DNA of 64,000 nt from Streptomyces sp. S.PNR 29. GTDB lineage: Bacteria > Actinomycetota > Actinomycetes > Streptomycetales > Streptomycetaceae. The notes under the pieces are model-generated. The model saw only the letters and a list, made by a program, of their open reading frames with translations, was not told where the DNA came from and searched no databases. Shown piece by piece: positions 35,203-48,877 of the stretch. Location: contig NZ_JANUQM010000002.1 in NCBI RefSeq assembly GCF_030386795.1, positions 310,001-374,000 of the forward strand. The letters run 5' to 3'. Both the position numbers and the translations under genes were made by a program. The first letter of the stretch is position 1; the number at the start of each line of letters is the position of its first letter.

Positions 35203-36207
35203 ATGACAGTCGCCATCGATCGCGCGACCGGCAAGCGCCGCGGTGGCCGCGCTCCACGCCCCGGGCCGGTCCAACGTCTCCAGCACGGCTACCGGAAGTA
35301 CTGGTACGCCTACGCCATGATCGCGCCCGTGGTCGTCGTGCTCGGCGTCCTCGTGGTGTATCCGCTGGTGTACGGCTTCTACCTCACCCTCACCGACGCC
35401 GACAGCCTCAACACCGCACGCACCATCGGCGTCAACCACATCGACGCCACGTACCGGTTCATCGGCTTCGACAACTACGCCGACATCCTGTGGGGCCCGA
35501 CCGCCTACGACCGCTTCTGGTCACACGTCCTCTGGACGATCGTCTGGACGGCGCTGTGCGTCGCCCTGCACTACGGCATCGGTCTGGGCCTCGCGCTGCT
35601 GCTCAACCAGAAGCTGCGCGGCCGGACCCTGTACCGGCTGATCCTGATCCTGCCGTGGGCGGTGCCGACCTTCGTCACCGTGTTCGGCTGGCGCTTCATG
35701 CTCGCCGACGGCGGCATCATCAACTCCGGGCTCGAAGCCCTGCACCTGCCGGCGCCGCTGTGGCTGGAGGACACCTTCTGGCAGCGGTTCGCCGCGATCA
35801 TGGTCAACACCTGGTGCGGGGTGCCGTTCATGATGGTCTCGCTGCTCGGCGGCCTGCAGTCCATCGACACCAGCCTGTACGAGGCCGCCGAGATGGACGG
35901 CGCGAACGCCTGGCAGCGGTTCCGGTACGTCACCCTGCCGGGCCTGAGCTCCGTCAGCTCCACCGTCGTCCTGCTCGGCGTCATCTGGACCTTCAACCAG
36001 TTCGCCGTGATCTTCCTGCTGTTCGGCAACACCGCCGACGAGGCCCAGATCCTCGTCACCTGGGCCTACCGCCTGGGCTTCGGACAGCAGCCACGCGACT
36101 ACGCGCAGTCCGCGGCCTACGGCATCCTCCTGCTGGGCATCCTGATCGTCTTCACCTCCTTCTACCGCCGCTGGCTGAACCGCAATGAGCAGCAGCTCGC
36201 GATCTGA
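35203..36207 (+). CDS. malF: MalF, maltose ABC transporter permease
   Basis: 334 aa inner-membrane permease, six or seven helices. The first segment is AMIAPVVVVLGVLVVYPLVYG. The EAA loop for contacting the ATPase is EAAEMDGANAWQRFRYVTLPGL near residue 235. Partner of MalG and MalE; no ATPase gene is in the operon, so it presumably uses the shared MsiK-type ATPase of streptomycetes, which is encoded elsewhere (inference from known biology). Ribosome-binding AAAAGG is about 11 bases upstream. Six bases separate its stop from the SD of malG. Confidence 0.92.
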   Translation: MTVAIDRATGKRRGGRAPRPGPVQRLQHGYRKYWYAYAMIAPVVVVLGVLVVYPLVYGFYLTLTDADSLNTARTIGVNHIDATYRFIGFDNYADILWGPTAYDRFWSHVLWTIVWTALCVALHYGIGLGLALLLNQKLRGRTLYRLILILPWAVPTFVTVFGWRFMLADGGIINSGLEALHLPAPLWLEDTFWQRFAAIMVNTWCGVPFMMVSLLGGLQSIDTSLYEAAEMDGANAWQRFRYVTLPGLSSVSSTVVLLGVIWTFNQFAVIFLLFGNTADEAQILVTWAYRLGFGQQPRDYAQSAAYGILLLGILIVFTSFYRRWLNRNEQQLAI

Positions 36208-36220
36208 GGCAGGAGTTCCC

Positions 36221-37132
36221 ATGAGTACGCCCACTGTCGAGACCTCCGCCGCGGTGACCGGGCAGGACCCGTCCGCCGCGTCGCCGCGCAGGGCGCGCCG
36301 CCGCGACGAGCGCGGTCTCCTCGCCTCCCTGGCCTCCCACGGCGTCCTGATCGCCGCGAGTCTCGCCGCGCTCTTCCCGATCGGCTGGCTGGCCTTCCTC
36401 TCCCTCGGCCCGGACAAGGACGACTATCTGCACCCCGGGCGCATCTGGGGGAAGATGTCCTTCGACAACTACACGTTCGTCCTGCTGCACACGCCCTTCT
36501 TCGACTGGCTGAAGAGCACGCTGATCGTCTCGCTCGGCGCCACGCTCATCGGGGTCCTGGCGGCGGCCACCACCGGCTACGCGGTCTCCCGGATGCGCTT
36601 TCCGGGTTACAGGAAGCTCATGTGGGTGCTTTTGGTCACCCAGATGTTCCCTATTGCCGTACTGATCGTGCCCATGTACCAGATTCTGTCGGATCTACAG
36701 CTCATCGACAGTTACCTTGGGCTCATCCTCGTCTACTGCTCGACCGCGGTGCCGTACAGCGCCTGGCTGCTCAAGGGCTACTTCGACACCATCCCGTTCG
36801 AGATCGACGAGGCGGGACGCGTCGACGGGCTGACCCCCTTCGGCACGTTCGCACGGCTGATCCTGCCGCTGGCCAAACCCGGGCTGGCAGTCGCCGCCTT
36901 CTACAACTTCATCACCGCGTTCGGTGAGGTCGCCTTCGCCACGACGTTCATGCTGGACGACACGAAGTACTCCTTCGCCGTCGGCCTGCAGAGCTTCATC
37001 AGCGAGCACGACGCGCAGCGCAACCTCATGGCCGCCACCGCCGTGCTGGTCGCGATTCCCGCGTCCGCGTTCTTCTACCTCGTGCAGAAGAACCTGGTGA
37101 CCGGCCTCACCGCGGGCGGCACCAAGGGCTGA
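36221..37132 (+). CDS. malG: MalG, maltose ABC transporter permease
   Basis: 303 aa permease with six helices. The cytoplasmic start (about 40 residues) is basic and Arg-rich. The EAA loop is EIDEAGRVDGLTPFGTFARLILPL at about residue 200. ATG 36221 follows AGGAG five bases upstream; the frame reads back into malF but without sense. Forms the heterodimeric channel with MalF. A hairpin (37173-37214) separates it from aglA. Confidence 0.92.
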   Translation: MSTPTVETSAAVTGQDPSAASPRRARRRDERGLLASLASHGVLIAASLAALFPIGWLAFLSLGPDKDDYLHPGRIWGKMSFDNYTFVLLHTPFFDWLKSTLIVSLGATLIGVLAAATTGYAVSRMRFPGYRKLMWVLLVTQMFPIAVLIVPMYQILSDLQLIDSYLGLILVYCSTAVPYSAWLLKGYFDTIPFEIDEAGRVDGLTPFGTFARLILPLAKPGLAVAAFYNFITAFGEVAFATTFMLDDTKYSFAVGLQSFISEHDAQRNLMAATAVLVAIPASAFFYLVQKNLVTGLTAGGTKG

Positions 37133-37172
37133 CGCCCCGGCCCCGGACTCCCGCGCGCCTCGCCGCGCGGGT

Positions 37173-37214
37173 GGCGGCCGCGGTGCCCTCCGACCCCGCT
37201 GCACCGCGGCCGCC
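37173..37214 (+). promoter_or_regulatory. Hairpin between malG and aglA
   Basis: A perfect 13-bp stem, GGCGGCCGCGGTG (37173-37185) and CACCGCGGCCGCC (37202-37214), with a 16-base loop, 40 bases after the malG stop and 65 before aglA. Could attenuate or process the transcript before the glucosidase gene. Confidence 0.7.
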
Positions 37215-37279
37215 TCGTCACCACGCCCGGACCGACACCCATGCCCCATGACCAGCATCCGTCACGTACCAAGGACGCC

Positions 37280-38971
37280 ATGAGCCAGCACTCCGCCGCC
37301 CCGGCACCCTCCCCCAAGCTCTTCGAGCAGGGGGGACCCTCAGCCCCGGCCGCCGTCGCCAAGCGCCGCGACTGGTGGCGGGACGCGGTGATCTACCAGG
37401 TCTATCCGCGCAGCTTCGCCGACAGCAACGGCGACGGCATGGGCGACCTGGAGGGCGTACGCTCCCGCCTGCCGTACCTGCGCGACCTCGGCGTGGACGC
37501 GGTGTGGCTCAGCCCCTTCTACGCCTCGCCGCAGGCCGACGCCGGGTACGACGTCGCCGACTACCGGGCCGTCGACCCCATGTTCGGCACCCTCCTGGAC
37601 GCCGACGCGCTGATCCGCGACGCCCACCGGCTGGGACTCAGGATCATCGTCGACCTGGTCCCCAACCACTCCTCCGACCAGCACGAATGGTTCAGACGAG
37701 CGGTGGCGGAGGGGCCGGGTTCGCCGCTGCGGGAGCGCTACTACTTCCGTCCGGGCAGGGGAGACAACGGTGAGCTGCCGCCCAACGACTGGGAGTCGAT
37801 CTTCGGCGGGCCCGCCTGGACGAGGGTGCCGGACGGCGAGTGGTACCTGCACCTCTTCGCCCCCGAGCAGCCCGACTTCAACTGGGAGCACCCGGCCGTC
37901 GGCGACGAGTTCCGCTCGATCCTGCGCTTCTGGCTCGACATGGGCGTCGACGGCTTCCGCATCGATGTCGCGCACGGCCTGGTGAAGGCGGAGGGCCTTC
38001 CTGACCTTGGATCTCACGATCAGGTGAAGCTGCTGGGCAACGATGTCATGCCGTTCTTCGATCAGGACGGTGTGCACGAGATCTACCGGCAGTGGCGTCG
38101 CATCCTCGACGAGTACGCCGGGGAGCGCATCTTCGTGGCGGAGGCCTGGACTCCCACCATCGAGCGCACCGCCCACTACGTCCGCCCCGACGAGCTGCAC
38201 CAGGCCTTCAACTTCCAGTACCTGAGCACCCACTGGGACGCCGAGGAACTGCGTGAGGTCATCGACCGCACCCTGGAGGCCATGCGCCCGGTCGGCGCCC
38301 CCTCCACCTGGGTCCTGTCCAACCACGACGTCACCCGGCACGCCACCCGCTTCGCCAACCCGCCCGGCCTCGGCACCCAGATCCGCCTCGCCGGTGACCG
38401 GGAACTGGGGCTGAAGCGGGCGAGGGCGGCGACGCTGCTGATGCTGGCGCTGCCCGGATCCGCCTACATCTACCAGGGCGAGGAGCTCGGCCTCCCGGAC
38501 GTCGTCGACCTGCCGGACGAGGTGCGCCAGGACCCGGCGTACTTCCGTGGCGCCGGCCAGGACGGTTTCCGTGACGGCTGCCGGGTGCCGATCCCCTGGA
38601 CGCGCACCGGATCGTCGTACGGCTTCGGCAGCGGCGGCAGCTGGCTGCCGCAGCCCGAGGGCTGGGGCGAGCTGAGCGTCGAGGCGCAGACCGGCGTGCC
38701 CGGCTCGACCCTGGAGCTGTACCGCTGCGCGCTCGCCGTCCGCCGCTCACAGCCCGACCTGGGCGCCGGCGACGGTGTGCAGTGGCTGCGGGCGCCCGAG
38801 GGCGTCCTCGCCTTCCGGCGCGGGGAGTTCGTCTGTGTCGCCAACACCACCGGCGAGTCGGTGGCGCTTCCCGCCTACGGCCGGGTACTGCTCGCCAGCG
38901 GTGACGTGACCGAGGCGGACGGCGAGGCGAAGGTGCCGGCCGACACCACGGTGTGGTGGACGACCGCCTGA
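37280..38971 (+). CDS. aglA: Cytoplasmic alpha-glucosidase (GH13, oligo-1,6-glucosidase-like)
   Basis: 563 aa, no signal peptide, so cytoplasmic. Hydrolyses imported maltose/maltodextrins to glucose. GH13 catalytic residues: Asp nucleophile in DGFRIDVAHG, acid/base Glu in FVAEAWTP, and Asp in LSNHDVTRH. Conserved region I is DLVPNHSSDQHEW, and the GH13 start is WWRDAVIYQVYPRSFADSNGDG. ATG 37280 (MSQHSAAP) follows AAGGA closely. Fourth gene of the maltose cluster after a hairpin. The next gene (amylase) has its own promoter and MalR-type site. Confidence 0.92.
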   Translation: MSQHSAAPAPSPKLFEQGGPSAPAAVAKRRDWWRDAVIYQVYPRSFADSNGDGMGDLEGVRSRLPYLRDLGVDAVWLSPFYASPQADAGYDVADYRAVDPMFGTLLDADALIRDAHRLGLRIIVDLVPNHSSDQHEWFRRAVAEGPGSPLRERYYFRPGRGDNGELPPNDWESIFGGPAWTRVPDGEWYLHLFAPEQPDFNWEHPAVGDEFRSILRFWLDMGVDGFRIDVAHGLVKAEGLPDLGSHDQVKLLGNDVMPFFDQDGVHEIYRQWRRILDEYAGERIFVAEAWTPTIERTAHYVRPDELHQAFNFQYLSTHWDAEELREVIDRTLEAMRPVGAPSTWVLSNHDVTRHATRFANPPGLGTQIRLAGDRELGLKRARAATLLMLALPGSAYIYQGEELGLPDVVDLPDEVRQDPAYFRGAGQDGFRDGCRVPIPWTRTGSSYGFGSGGSWLPQPEGWGELSVEAQTGVPGSTLELYRCALAVRRSQPDLGAGDGVQWLRAPEGVLAFRRGEFVCVANTTGESVALPAYGRVLLASGDVTEADGEAKVPADTTVWWTTA

Positions 38972-39027
38972 GGGCCGGCCGCCGCCACTGAGGGCCTCCC
39001 CGCAAGATTTTTCGTTCAACTTCGCAC

Positions 39028-39055
39028 GGCCCGCTGCCCTTTCGGGCGGCGGGCC
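39028..39055 (+). terminator. Terminator of the mal-aglA operon
   Basis: GGCCCGCTGCCC (39028-39039), loop TTTC, GGGCGGCGGGCC (39044-39055), a 12-bp stem with one T-G wobble. It lies immediately before the promoter of the amylase gene. Confidence 0.8.
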
Positions 39056-39078
39056 TCTAGCATCTGCGGCACGAAATT

Positions 39079-39099
39079 CTTGCTGAATGTTTCAGCAAG
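39079..39099. promoter_or_regulatory. MalR-type operator of the amylase gene
   Basis: CTTGCTGAA (39079-39087), TGT, TTCAGCAAG (39091-39099): perfect 9-bp arms around three bases, 28-48 bases upstream of the amylase start. It shares 14 of 17 bases with the pulA site at 42192-42208 and the CTTGC core of the malE sites. Confidence 0.75.
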
Positions 39100-39126
39100 C
39101 GCCTTCAACGACGAAGGAACCCCCAC

Positions 39127-40500
39127 ATGGCACGCAGATTCCTCTCCGGCACCCTCGCCCTCGCGGCCGCCGCTCTTGTCATGACCCCGACTGCCGTGCA
39201 GGCTTCCCCGCCCGGAACCAAGGACGTCACCGCCGTCCTCTTCGAGTGGAACTTCGCCTCCGTCGCCCGCGAGTGCACCACCACCCTCGGCCGCGCAGGC
39301 TACGGCTACGTCCAGGTCTCCCCACCCGCGGAGCACATACAGGGCGCGCAGTGGTGGACGTCGTACCAGCCGGTCAGTTACAGGATCGCGGGGCGGCTCG
39401 GCGACCGTACGGCCTTCCGGAACATGGTGAACGCCTGCCACGCGGCCGGCGTGAAGGTCGTCGTCGACACGGTCGTCAACCACATGTCGGCGGGCAGGGG
39501 CACCGGCACCGGCGGCTCGTCGTACACGAAGTACGCCTACCCCGGGCTGTACTCGTCCTACGACTTCGACGACTGTACGAGCCCGATCACGAACTACGCC
39601 GACCGCTGGAACGTCCAGCACTGCGAACTGGTCGGCCTCGCCGACCTCGACACCGGCGAGGAGTACGTCCGCCGGACCGTCGCCGGTTACCTGAACGACC
39701 TGCTCTCGCTCGGCGTCGACGGCTTCCGCATCGACGCCGCCAAGCACATCGACACGGCCGACCTCGCGAACATCAAGTCCCGCCTGACCGACCCGAACGC
39801 CTACTGGAAGCAGGAGGTCATCCAGGGCAGCGGAGAGGCCGTCCAGCCCGCCGAGTACACCGGCAACGGGGATGTGCAGGAGTTCCGGTACGCCTACGAT
39901 CTCAAGCGCGTCTTCCACAACGAGAACCTCGCCTACCTGAAGAACTACGGCGAGGGCTGGGGCTACCTGAGCAACTCCGTCGCCGGAGTCTTCGTCGACA
40001 ACCACGACACCGAGCGCAACGGGAGCACCCTCAGCTACAAGGACAACGCCACCTACACGCTGGCCAACGTCTTCATGCTGGCCTGGCCGTACGGCGCCCC
40101 GGACGTCAACTCCGGCTACGAGTGGTCCGACGCGGACGCCGGACCGCCGCGCGGGGGGCAGGTGAACGCCTGCTGGCAGGACGGCTGGAAGTGCCAGCAC
40201 GCCTGGCCGGAGATCATCCGCATGGTCGCCTTCCGCAACGCCACGCGCGGCGAGCCGGTCACCGACTGGTGGGACAACGGGGGCGACGCGATCGCCTTCG
40301 GGCGGGGCGGCAAGGGCTACGTCGCCATCAACCACGAGCCGGGCCCGCTGACCCGCACCTACCAGACGTCGCTGCCCGCGGGGACGTACTGCAACGTGCA
40401 GAACAACACCACGGTGACCGTGAACGGCTCGGGCCGGTTCACGGCGACCCTCGGCTCGAACACGGCGCTGGCGATCCACGCCGGCAAGCCGGACTGCTGA
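39127..40500 (+). CDS. Secreted alpha-amylase (GH13_32) without starch-binding domain
   Basis: 457 aa. Signal peptide of about 28 residues ([16 protein letters not shown], cleavage near VQAS). The four GH13 regions are [20 protein letters not shown] (nucleophile Asp), EVIQGSG (acid/base Glu in the QGSG form typical of streptomycete and animal-like amylases) and [11 protein letters not shown]. Ends with a domain C and [20 protein letters not shown], with no C-terminal CBM20, so this is the short version. ATG 39127 follows AAGGAA. An upstream palindrome 39079-39099 supports MalR control. Degrades starch to maltodextrins for the MalEFG system. Confidence 0.93.
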   Translation: MARRFLSGTLALAAAALVMTPTAVQASPPGTKDVTAVLFEWNFASVARECTTTLGRAGYGYVQVSPPAEHIQGAQWWTSYQPVSYRIAGRLGDRTAFRNMVNACHAAGVKVVVDTVVNHMSAGRGTGTGGSSYTKYAYPGLYSSYDFDDCTSPITNYADRWNVQHCELVGLADLDTGEEYVRRTVAGYLNDLLSLGVDGFRIDAAKHIDTADLANIKSRLTDPNAYWKQEVIQGSGEAVQPAEYTGNGDVQEFRYAYDLKRVFHNENLAYLKNYGEGWGYLSNSVAGVFVDNHDTERNGSTLSYKDNATYTLANVFMLAWPYGAPDVNSGYEWSDADAGPPRGGQVNACWQDGWKCQHAWPEIIRMVAFRNATRGEPVTDWWDNGGDAIAFGRGGKGYVAINHEPGPLTRTYQTSLPAGTYCNVQNNTTVTVNGSGRFTATLGSNTALAIHAGKPDC

Positions 40501-40597
40501 GCGCACCGGAGGTGATGCGTGGGGGATTGACGGGCGCGGAACGCTGCCCTACGTTCCCGCTGGCACCTCCCTGAACGCTGTTCACGATGTCGAACGA

Positions 40598-40624
40598 TCG
40601 CCCCTCGGGTCCACCGAGGGGCGA
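40598..40624 (+). terminator. Terminator of the amylase gene
   Basis: TCGCCCCTCGG / GTCCA / CCGAGGGGCGA, an 11-bp perfect stem, 97 bases after the stop and just before the CebR-like box. Confidence 0.78.
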
Positions 40625-40635
40625 CCGTATGAGTA

Positions 40636-40649
40636 GGGGAGCGCTCCCA
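40636..40649. promoter_or_regulatory. CebR-type box upstream of the GH30 gene
   Basis: GGGGAGCGCTCCCA matches the CebR box TGGGAGCGCTCCCA at 13 of 14 positions; the core GGGAGCGCTCCC (40637-40648) is a perfect palindrome. It lies 25 bases upstream of the GH30 start, a repressor position. CebR and related LacI-type regulators use this palindrome for cellobiose/cellotriose-responsive genes. No cebR gene is in the window. Confidence 0.75.
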
Positions 40650-40674
40650 TGAGCCTCCCGCGAGGGGACGGTAC

Positions 40675-42072
40675 ATGCTGCGCAGACTCAGAAGGTGGAC
40701 GGTGACGTCCCTGGCCTTGCTGACCATGGCCGCCGGTGTCACCGTCGGCAGCCAGTCGGACGCGTGGGCGGCCACCTCGGCCACGATCAACGCGTCGACC
40801 AGGCTCCAGCCGATCGACGGCTTCGGGTTCTCCGAGCACTGGCGGGCCGACATCATGCGCGGTTCACAGGGCCTGTCCGCCCAGAAGCAGCGCGAGGTGC
40901 TGGATCTGCTGCTCAGCCGCAGCACCGGCGCCGGGATGAGCATCCTGCGGCTGGGCATCGACTCGGGCATTCAGCCGACCGACCCCGGCGGTCCGAACGC
41001 GACCCCCAGGTACGTGTGGGACCGCGACGACAACGGCCAGGTCTGGCTCGCCCAGCAGGCCAAGGCGTACGGCGTGAACCGCTTCTACGGCGACGCGTGG
41101 AGCGCGCCCGGCTACATGAAGACCAACGGCAGCAGCGCGAACGGCGGCACGCTGTGCGGCCTCGCGGGTGCCGGCTGCGCGAGCGGCGACTGGCGCAGGG
41201 CGTACGCCGACTACCTGGTCCAGTGGGCGAGGTTCTACGCCCAGGAGGGCATCCGGATCACCGACCTCGGGTTCGTCAACGAGCCGGACTACACGGCCAC
41301 CTACGACTCCATGCGGCTCACGCCCGCCCAGGCGGTGGAGTTCACCAAGGTCTTCGGTCCCGTGGCGAACGCGGCCGGGCACAAGGTGGTCTGCTGTGAC
41401 TCCTTCGGCTGGAACCAGCAGAAGAACTACACCAGCGCCATCGAGGCCGACCCGACGGCCCGGAACCTCGTCGCCACCCACGCCGGCCACACCTACGCCA
41501 GCCCCGTCGACGGGCCCCTGCCGACCGGCAGGCGGACCTGGATGTCGGAGTGGTCGCCGAACGGCACGACCTGGAACGAGAACTGGGACGACGGCAGCGG
41601 CTACGACGGCTTCACCGTCGCCTCCGCCGTCCACGACGCCCTCACCAAGGGCAACACCAACGGCTACATCTACTGGTACGGGGCCTCGGTCGGCGCCACC
41701 CGCGGACTGATCCAGCTGGACGGCGACAACTACCGGGTCTCCAAGCGGCTGTGGGCGATCGCCAACTACAGCCGCTTCATCCGCCCCGGATCCACCCGCA
41801 TCGGCGCCACCACGTCCGACGCCGCCCTGAAGCTGTCGGCGTACCACAACACCGACGGGTCCCTGACGGTGGTGGCGCTCAACGCGTCCACCAGCGCGAC
41901 GCCGGTGTCGTTCAGTCTGCGGAACACCGGGTTCACCACCGGGACGGCGACCCCGTATCTGACCAACGGATCGAACAGCACCGCCCGGCAAGCGCCCATC
42001 GCGGTCAGCGGTGGCTCGTTGACCGCGACGGTCCCGGCCCGGTCGCTGGTCACCTACACCATCAAGCGATAG
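40675..42072 (+). CDS. Secreted GH30-type glycoside hydrolase (xylanase/beta-glycosidase-like)
   Basis: 465 aa. Signal peptide (basic LRRLRRWTV, hydrophobic core, cleavage near AWAAT, about residue 33). GH30-like signs: LQPIDGFGFSEHWRA at the start of the barrel, acid/base Glu in DLGFVNEPDYTA, and nucleophile Glu in WMSEWSPNG. A C-terminal beta-sandwich ends TVPARSLVTYTIKR, typical of the side domain. Likely target is xylan or other beta-glucans; the subfamily is not certain. It is inserted between the amylase gene and pulA and has a CebR-like rather than a MalR-like box, so its control and role differ from its neighbours. A 23-codon ORF follows directly. Confidence 0.8.
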   Translation: MLRRLRRWTVTSLALLTMAAGVTVGSQSDAWAATSATINASTRLQPIDGFGFSEHWRADIMRGSQGLSAQKQREVLDLLLSRSTGAGMSILRLGIDSGIQPTDPGGPNATPRYVWDRDDNGQVWLAQQAKAYGVNRFYGDAWSAPGYMKTNGSSANGGTLCGLAGAGCASGDWRRAYADYLVQWARFYAQEGIRITDLGFVNEPDYTATYDSMRLTPAQAVEFTKVFGPVANAAGHKVVCCDSFGWNQQKNYTSAIEADPTARNLVATHAGHTYASPVDGPLPTGRRTWMSEWSPNGTTWNENWDDGSGYDGFTVASAVHDALTKGNTNGYIYWYGASVGATRGLIQLDGDNYRVSKRLWAIANYSRFIRPGSTRIGATTSDAALKLSAYHNTDGSLTVVALNASTSATPVSFSLRNTGFTTGTATPYLTNGSNSTARQAPIAVSGGSLTATVPARSLVTYTIKR

Positions 42073-42080
42073 GAGGCGTC

Positions 42081-42152
42081 ATGCGGGTGACGAAACGGAA
42101 CACCCTGCCCTGGCGCCTGGGTTTGCTGACCCGGACCAACTCCACCTGCTGA
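42081..42152 (+). CDS. Possible 23-aa peptide with a perfect Shine-Dalgarno
   Basis: ATG at 42081 has AGGAGG (42071-42076) overlapping the GH30 stop codon, with four-base spacing, which suggests translational coupling. The peptide is MRVTKRNTLPWRLGLLTRTN plus STC, basic, no membrane segment. No matching family known to me. GGGTTT and AAACCC flank its 3' end, which could form a short stem. It may be a leader peptide or simply a chance ORF. Confidence 0.35.
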   Translation: MRVTKRNTLPWRLGLLTRTNSTC

Positions 42153-42191
42153 AACCCGTACGCCGGGGCGTCCTCCGTCGCCGTGAAAGTT

Positions 42192-42218
42192 CTTGCCGAT
42201 GGTTTCAGTGCTCTTGCT
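42192..42218. promoter_or_regulatory. MalR-type tandem site upstream of pulA
   Basis: CTTGCCGATGGTTTCAG (42192-42208) matches the amylase operator half at 14 of 17 bases. A second CTTGCTG occurs at 42213, 21 bases (two helical turns) downstream, followed by TAAGTGTTTC. It lies 75-100 bases upstream of pulA. Confidence 0.7.
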
Positions 42219-42292
42219 GTAAGTGTTTCGGCGGCGATACGGTCGCGCGGGGTCGGACCCAACTGAGCCGTCATCGCAAGGAGTCCACGTCC

Positions 42293-47689
<5,397 letters not shown>

Positions 47690-47717
47690 TCCCCGTTGCC
47701 GTAGAACAGGAGTGCTC

Positions 47718-48074
47718 ATGCCGCAGATCACCGTCGACTACTCCGAGCGGCTCGCGGACGGCTTCGACCGGCCGGGGTTCGCGAAGGCTCTGCACGCCGC
47801 AGTGGTCGACATCGCGGCCGCCAAGCCGCCGGCGTGCAAGACGCAGTTCCGCCGGACCGAGGACACGACGGTCGGCCCGGACACCGAGGGACACGCCGTC
47901 GTGCACGTCCACATCGGCCTGCTCGCCGGCCGCACCGACGAGACCAAGTCCCGGCTCACCGGGGCGGTCCTGGAACTGCTGCGGCAGCACGTGAAGCCCG
48001 CGGAGGGGCTCGCCCTGCACGCCTCGGCCGAGGTACGGGACCTGGATCCGTCGTACCAGAAGTTCGACCGTTAG
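47718..48074 (+). CDS. Tautomerase-family protein (5-carboxymethyl-2-hydroxymuconate isomerase-like)
   Basis: 118 aa. N-terminal MPQITVDYSERLADGFDRPG: after removal of Met, Pro1 is free, as required in tautomerase-superfamily CHMI proteins. Further match GHAVVHVHIGLLAGRTDETK. No homoprotocatechuate pathway genes are nearby, so the real substrate is unclear. ATG 47718 is the sensible start with AACAGGAG nine bases upstream. Lies 28 bases after pulA; could be read through from it. Confidence 0.85.
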   Translation: MPQITVDYSERLADGFDRPGFAKALHAAVVDIAAAKPPACKTQFRRTEDTTVGPDTEGHAVVHVHIGLLAGRTDETKSRLTGAVLELLRQHVKPAEGLALHASAEVRDLDPSYQKFDR

Positions 48075-48080
48075 GGGTCC

Positions 48081-48770
48081 TTAGGACGCCAGGGTCATGA
48101 GCCGGCCGAGCAGGTCGCCGAACGGGCCGTCGGCCGGCTCGTCCTTGAGGATGCGGCGCAGCAGGGTGCCCATCTCCTCGTCGTGGGCGGCGCTGACGGC
48201 GGTGAGGGCCGCGAAGTCGTGCACGAGCTGGGTCTCCAGCTCCGCACGCGGGATGCGCCGGCCGTCCAGCCAGAGCAGCGCCGTCGACTCGGCGAGCGAG
48301 ATCCAGGAACGGATGACCAGTTCCAGTCGCGCGGGCGGATCCATCACGTCCAGATGCGAAAGGATCTGGACATACGCGGCCTGCCGTACGGAGTCGATGA
48401 GCGCGTTGGTGGTGGAGGAGCCGACGGCCGGGCCGCCGCGCATGAGGGCGTAGAAACCGGGGCCGTGTTCGTCCACGAAGTCGAAGTACCGGCCCATCAC
48501 CCGCAGCAGCCGGGCTCCCAGGGGACCCTCGCGCGGCTCGACGAACCGGGCCGCCAGATCGTCCGAGGCACGCTGCAACGCGGCCTCGTACAGGCTGAGT
48601 TTGCCGGGGAAGTAGTGGTAGACCAACGGGCGCGAAATGCCCGCGGCCGACGCTATCTCGTCGATGGAGACCTCGTCGGGCGAGCGGCGGCTGAACAGTT
48701 CGAGGGCGACGCCGATCAACTGCTGCCGCCGCTCCTCGACTCCCATTCTGCGGCGTACCCCGGTAGTCAT
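48081..48770 (-). CDS. TetR-family regulator
   Basis: 229 aa. HTH at about residues 12-60, VSIDEIASAAGISRPLVYHYFPGK being the canonical helix-turn-helix. The C-terminal all-helical ligand domain has FYALMRGGPAVGSSTTNALID, typical of a large actinobacterial TetR group. ATG 48770 has AGGTG nearby. Its target is unknown; the convergent tautomerase gene ends six bases away, and the gene upstream on the same strand is transcribed independently. Confidence 0.88.
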   Translation of the reverse strand: MTTGVRRRMGVEERRQQLIGVALELFSRRSPDEVSIDEIASAAGISRPLVYHYFPGKLSLYEAALQRASDDLAARFVEPREGPLGARLLRVMGRYFDFVDEHGPGFYALMRGGPAVGSSTTNALIDSVRQAAYVQILSHLDVMDPPARLELVIRSWISLAESTALLWLDGRRIPRAELETQLVHDFAALTAVSAAHDEEMGTLLRRILKDEPADGPFGDLLGRLMTLAS

Positions 48771-48877
48771 GCGAACACCTTACCGATCGATTCCAGCCTC
48801 GAACGGACCGATTTGATCACGGTGTTCACCTGAACCGGCACAGTCCAGCTCAGTCGGTCAGACCGTAGACGGCGAAC

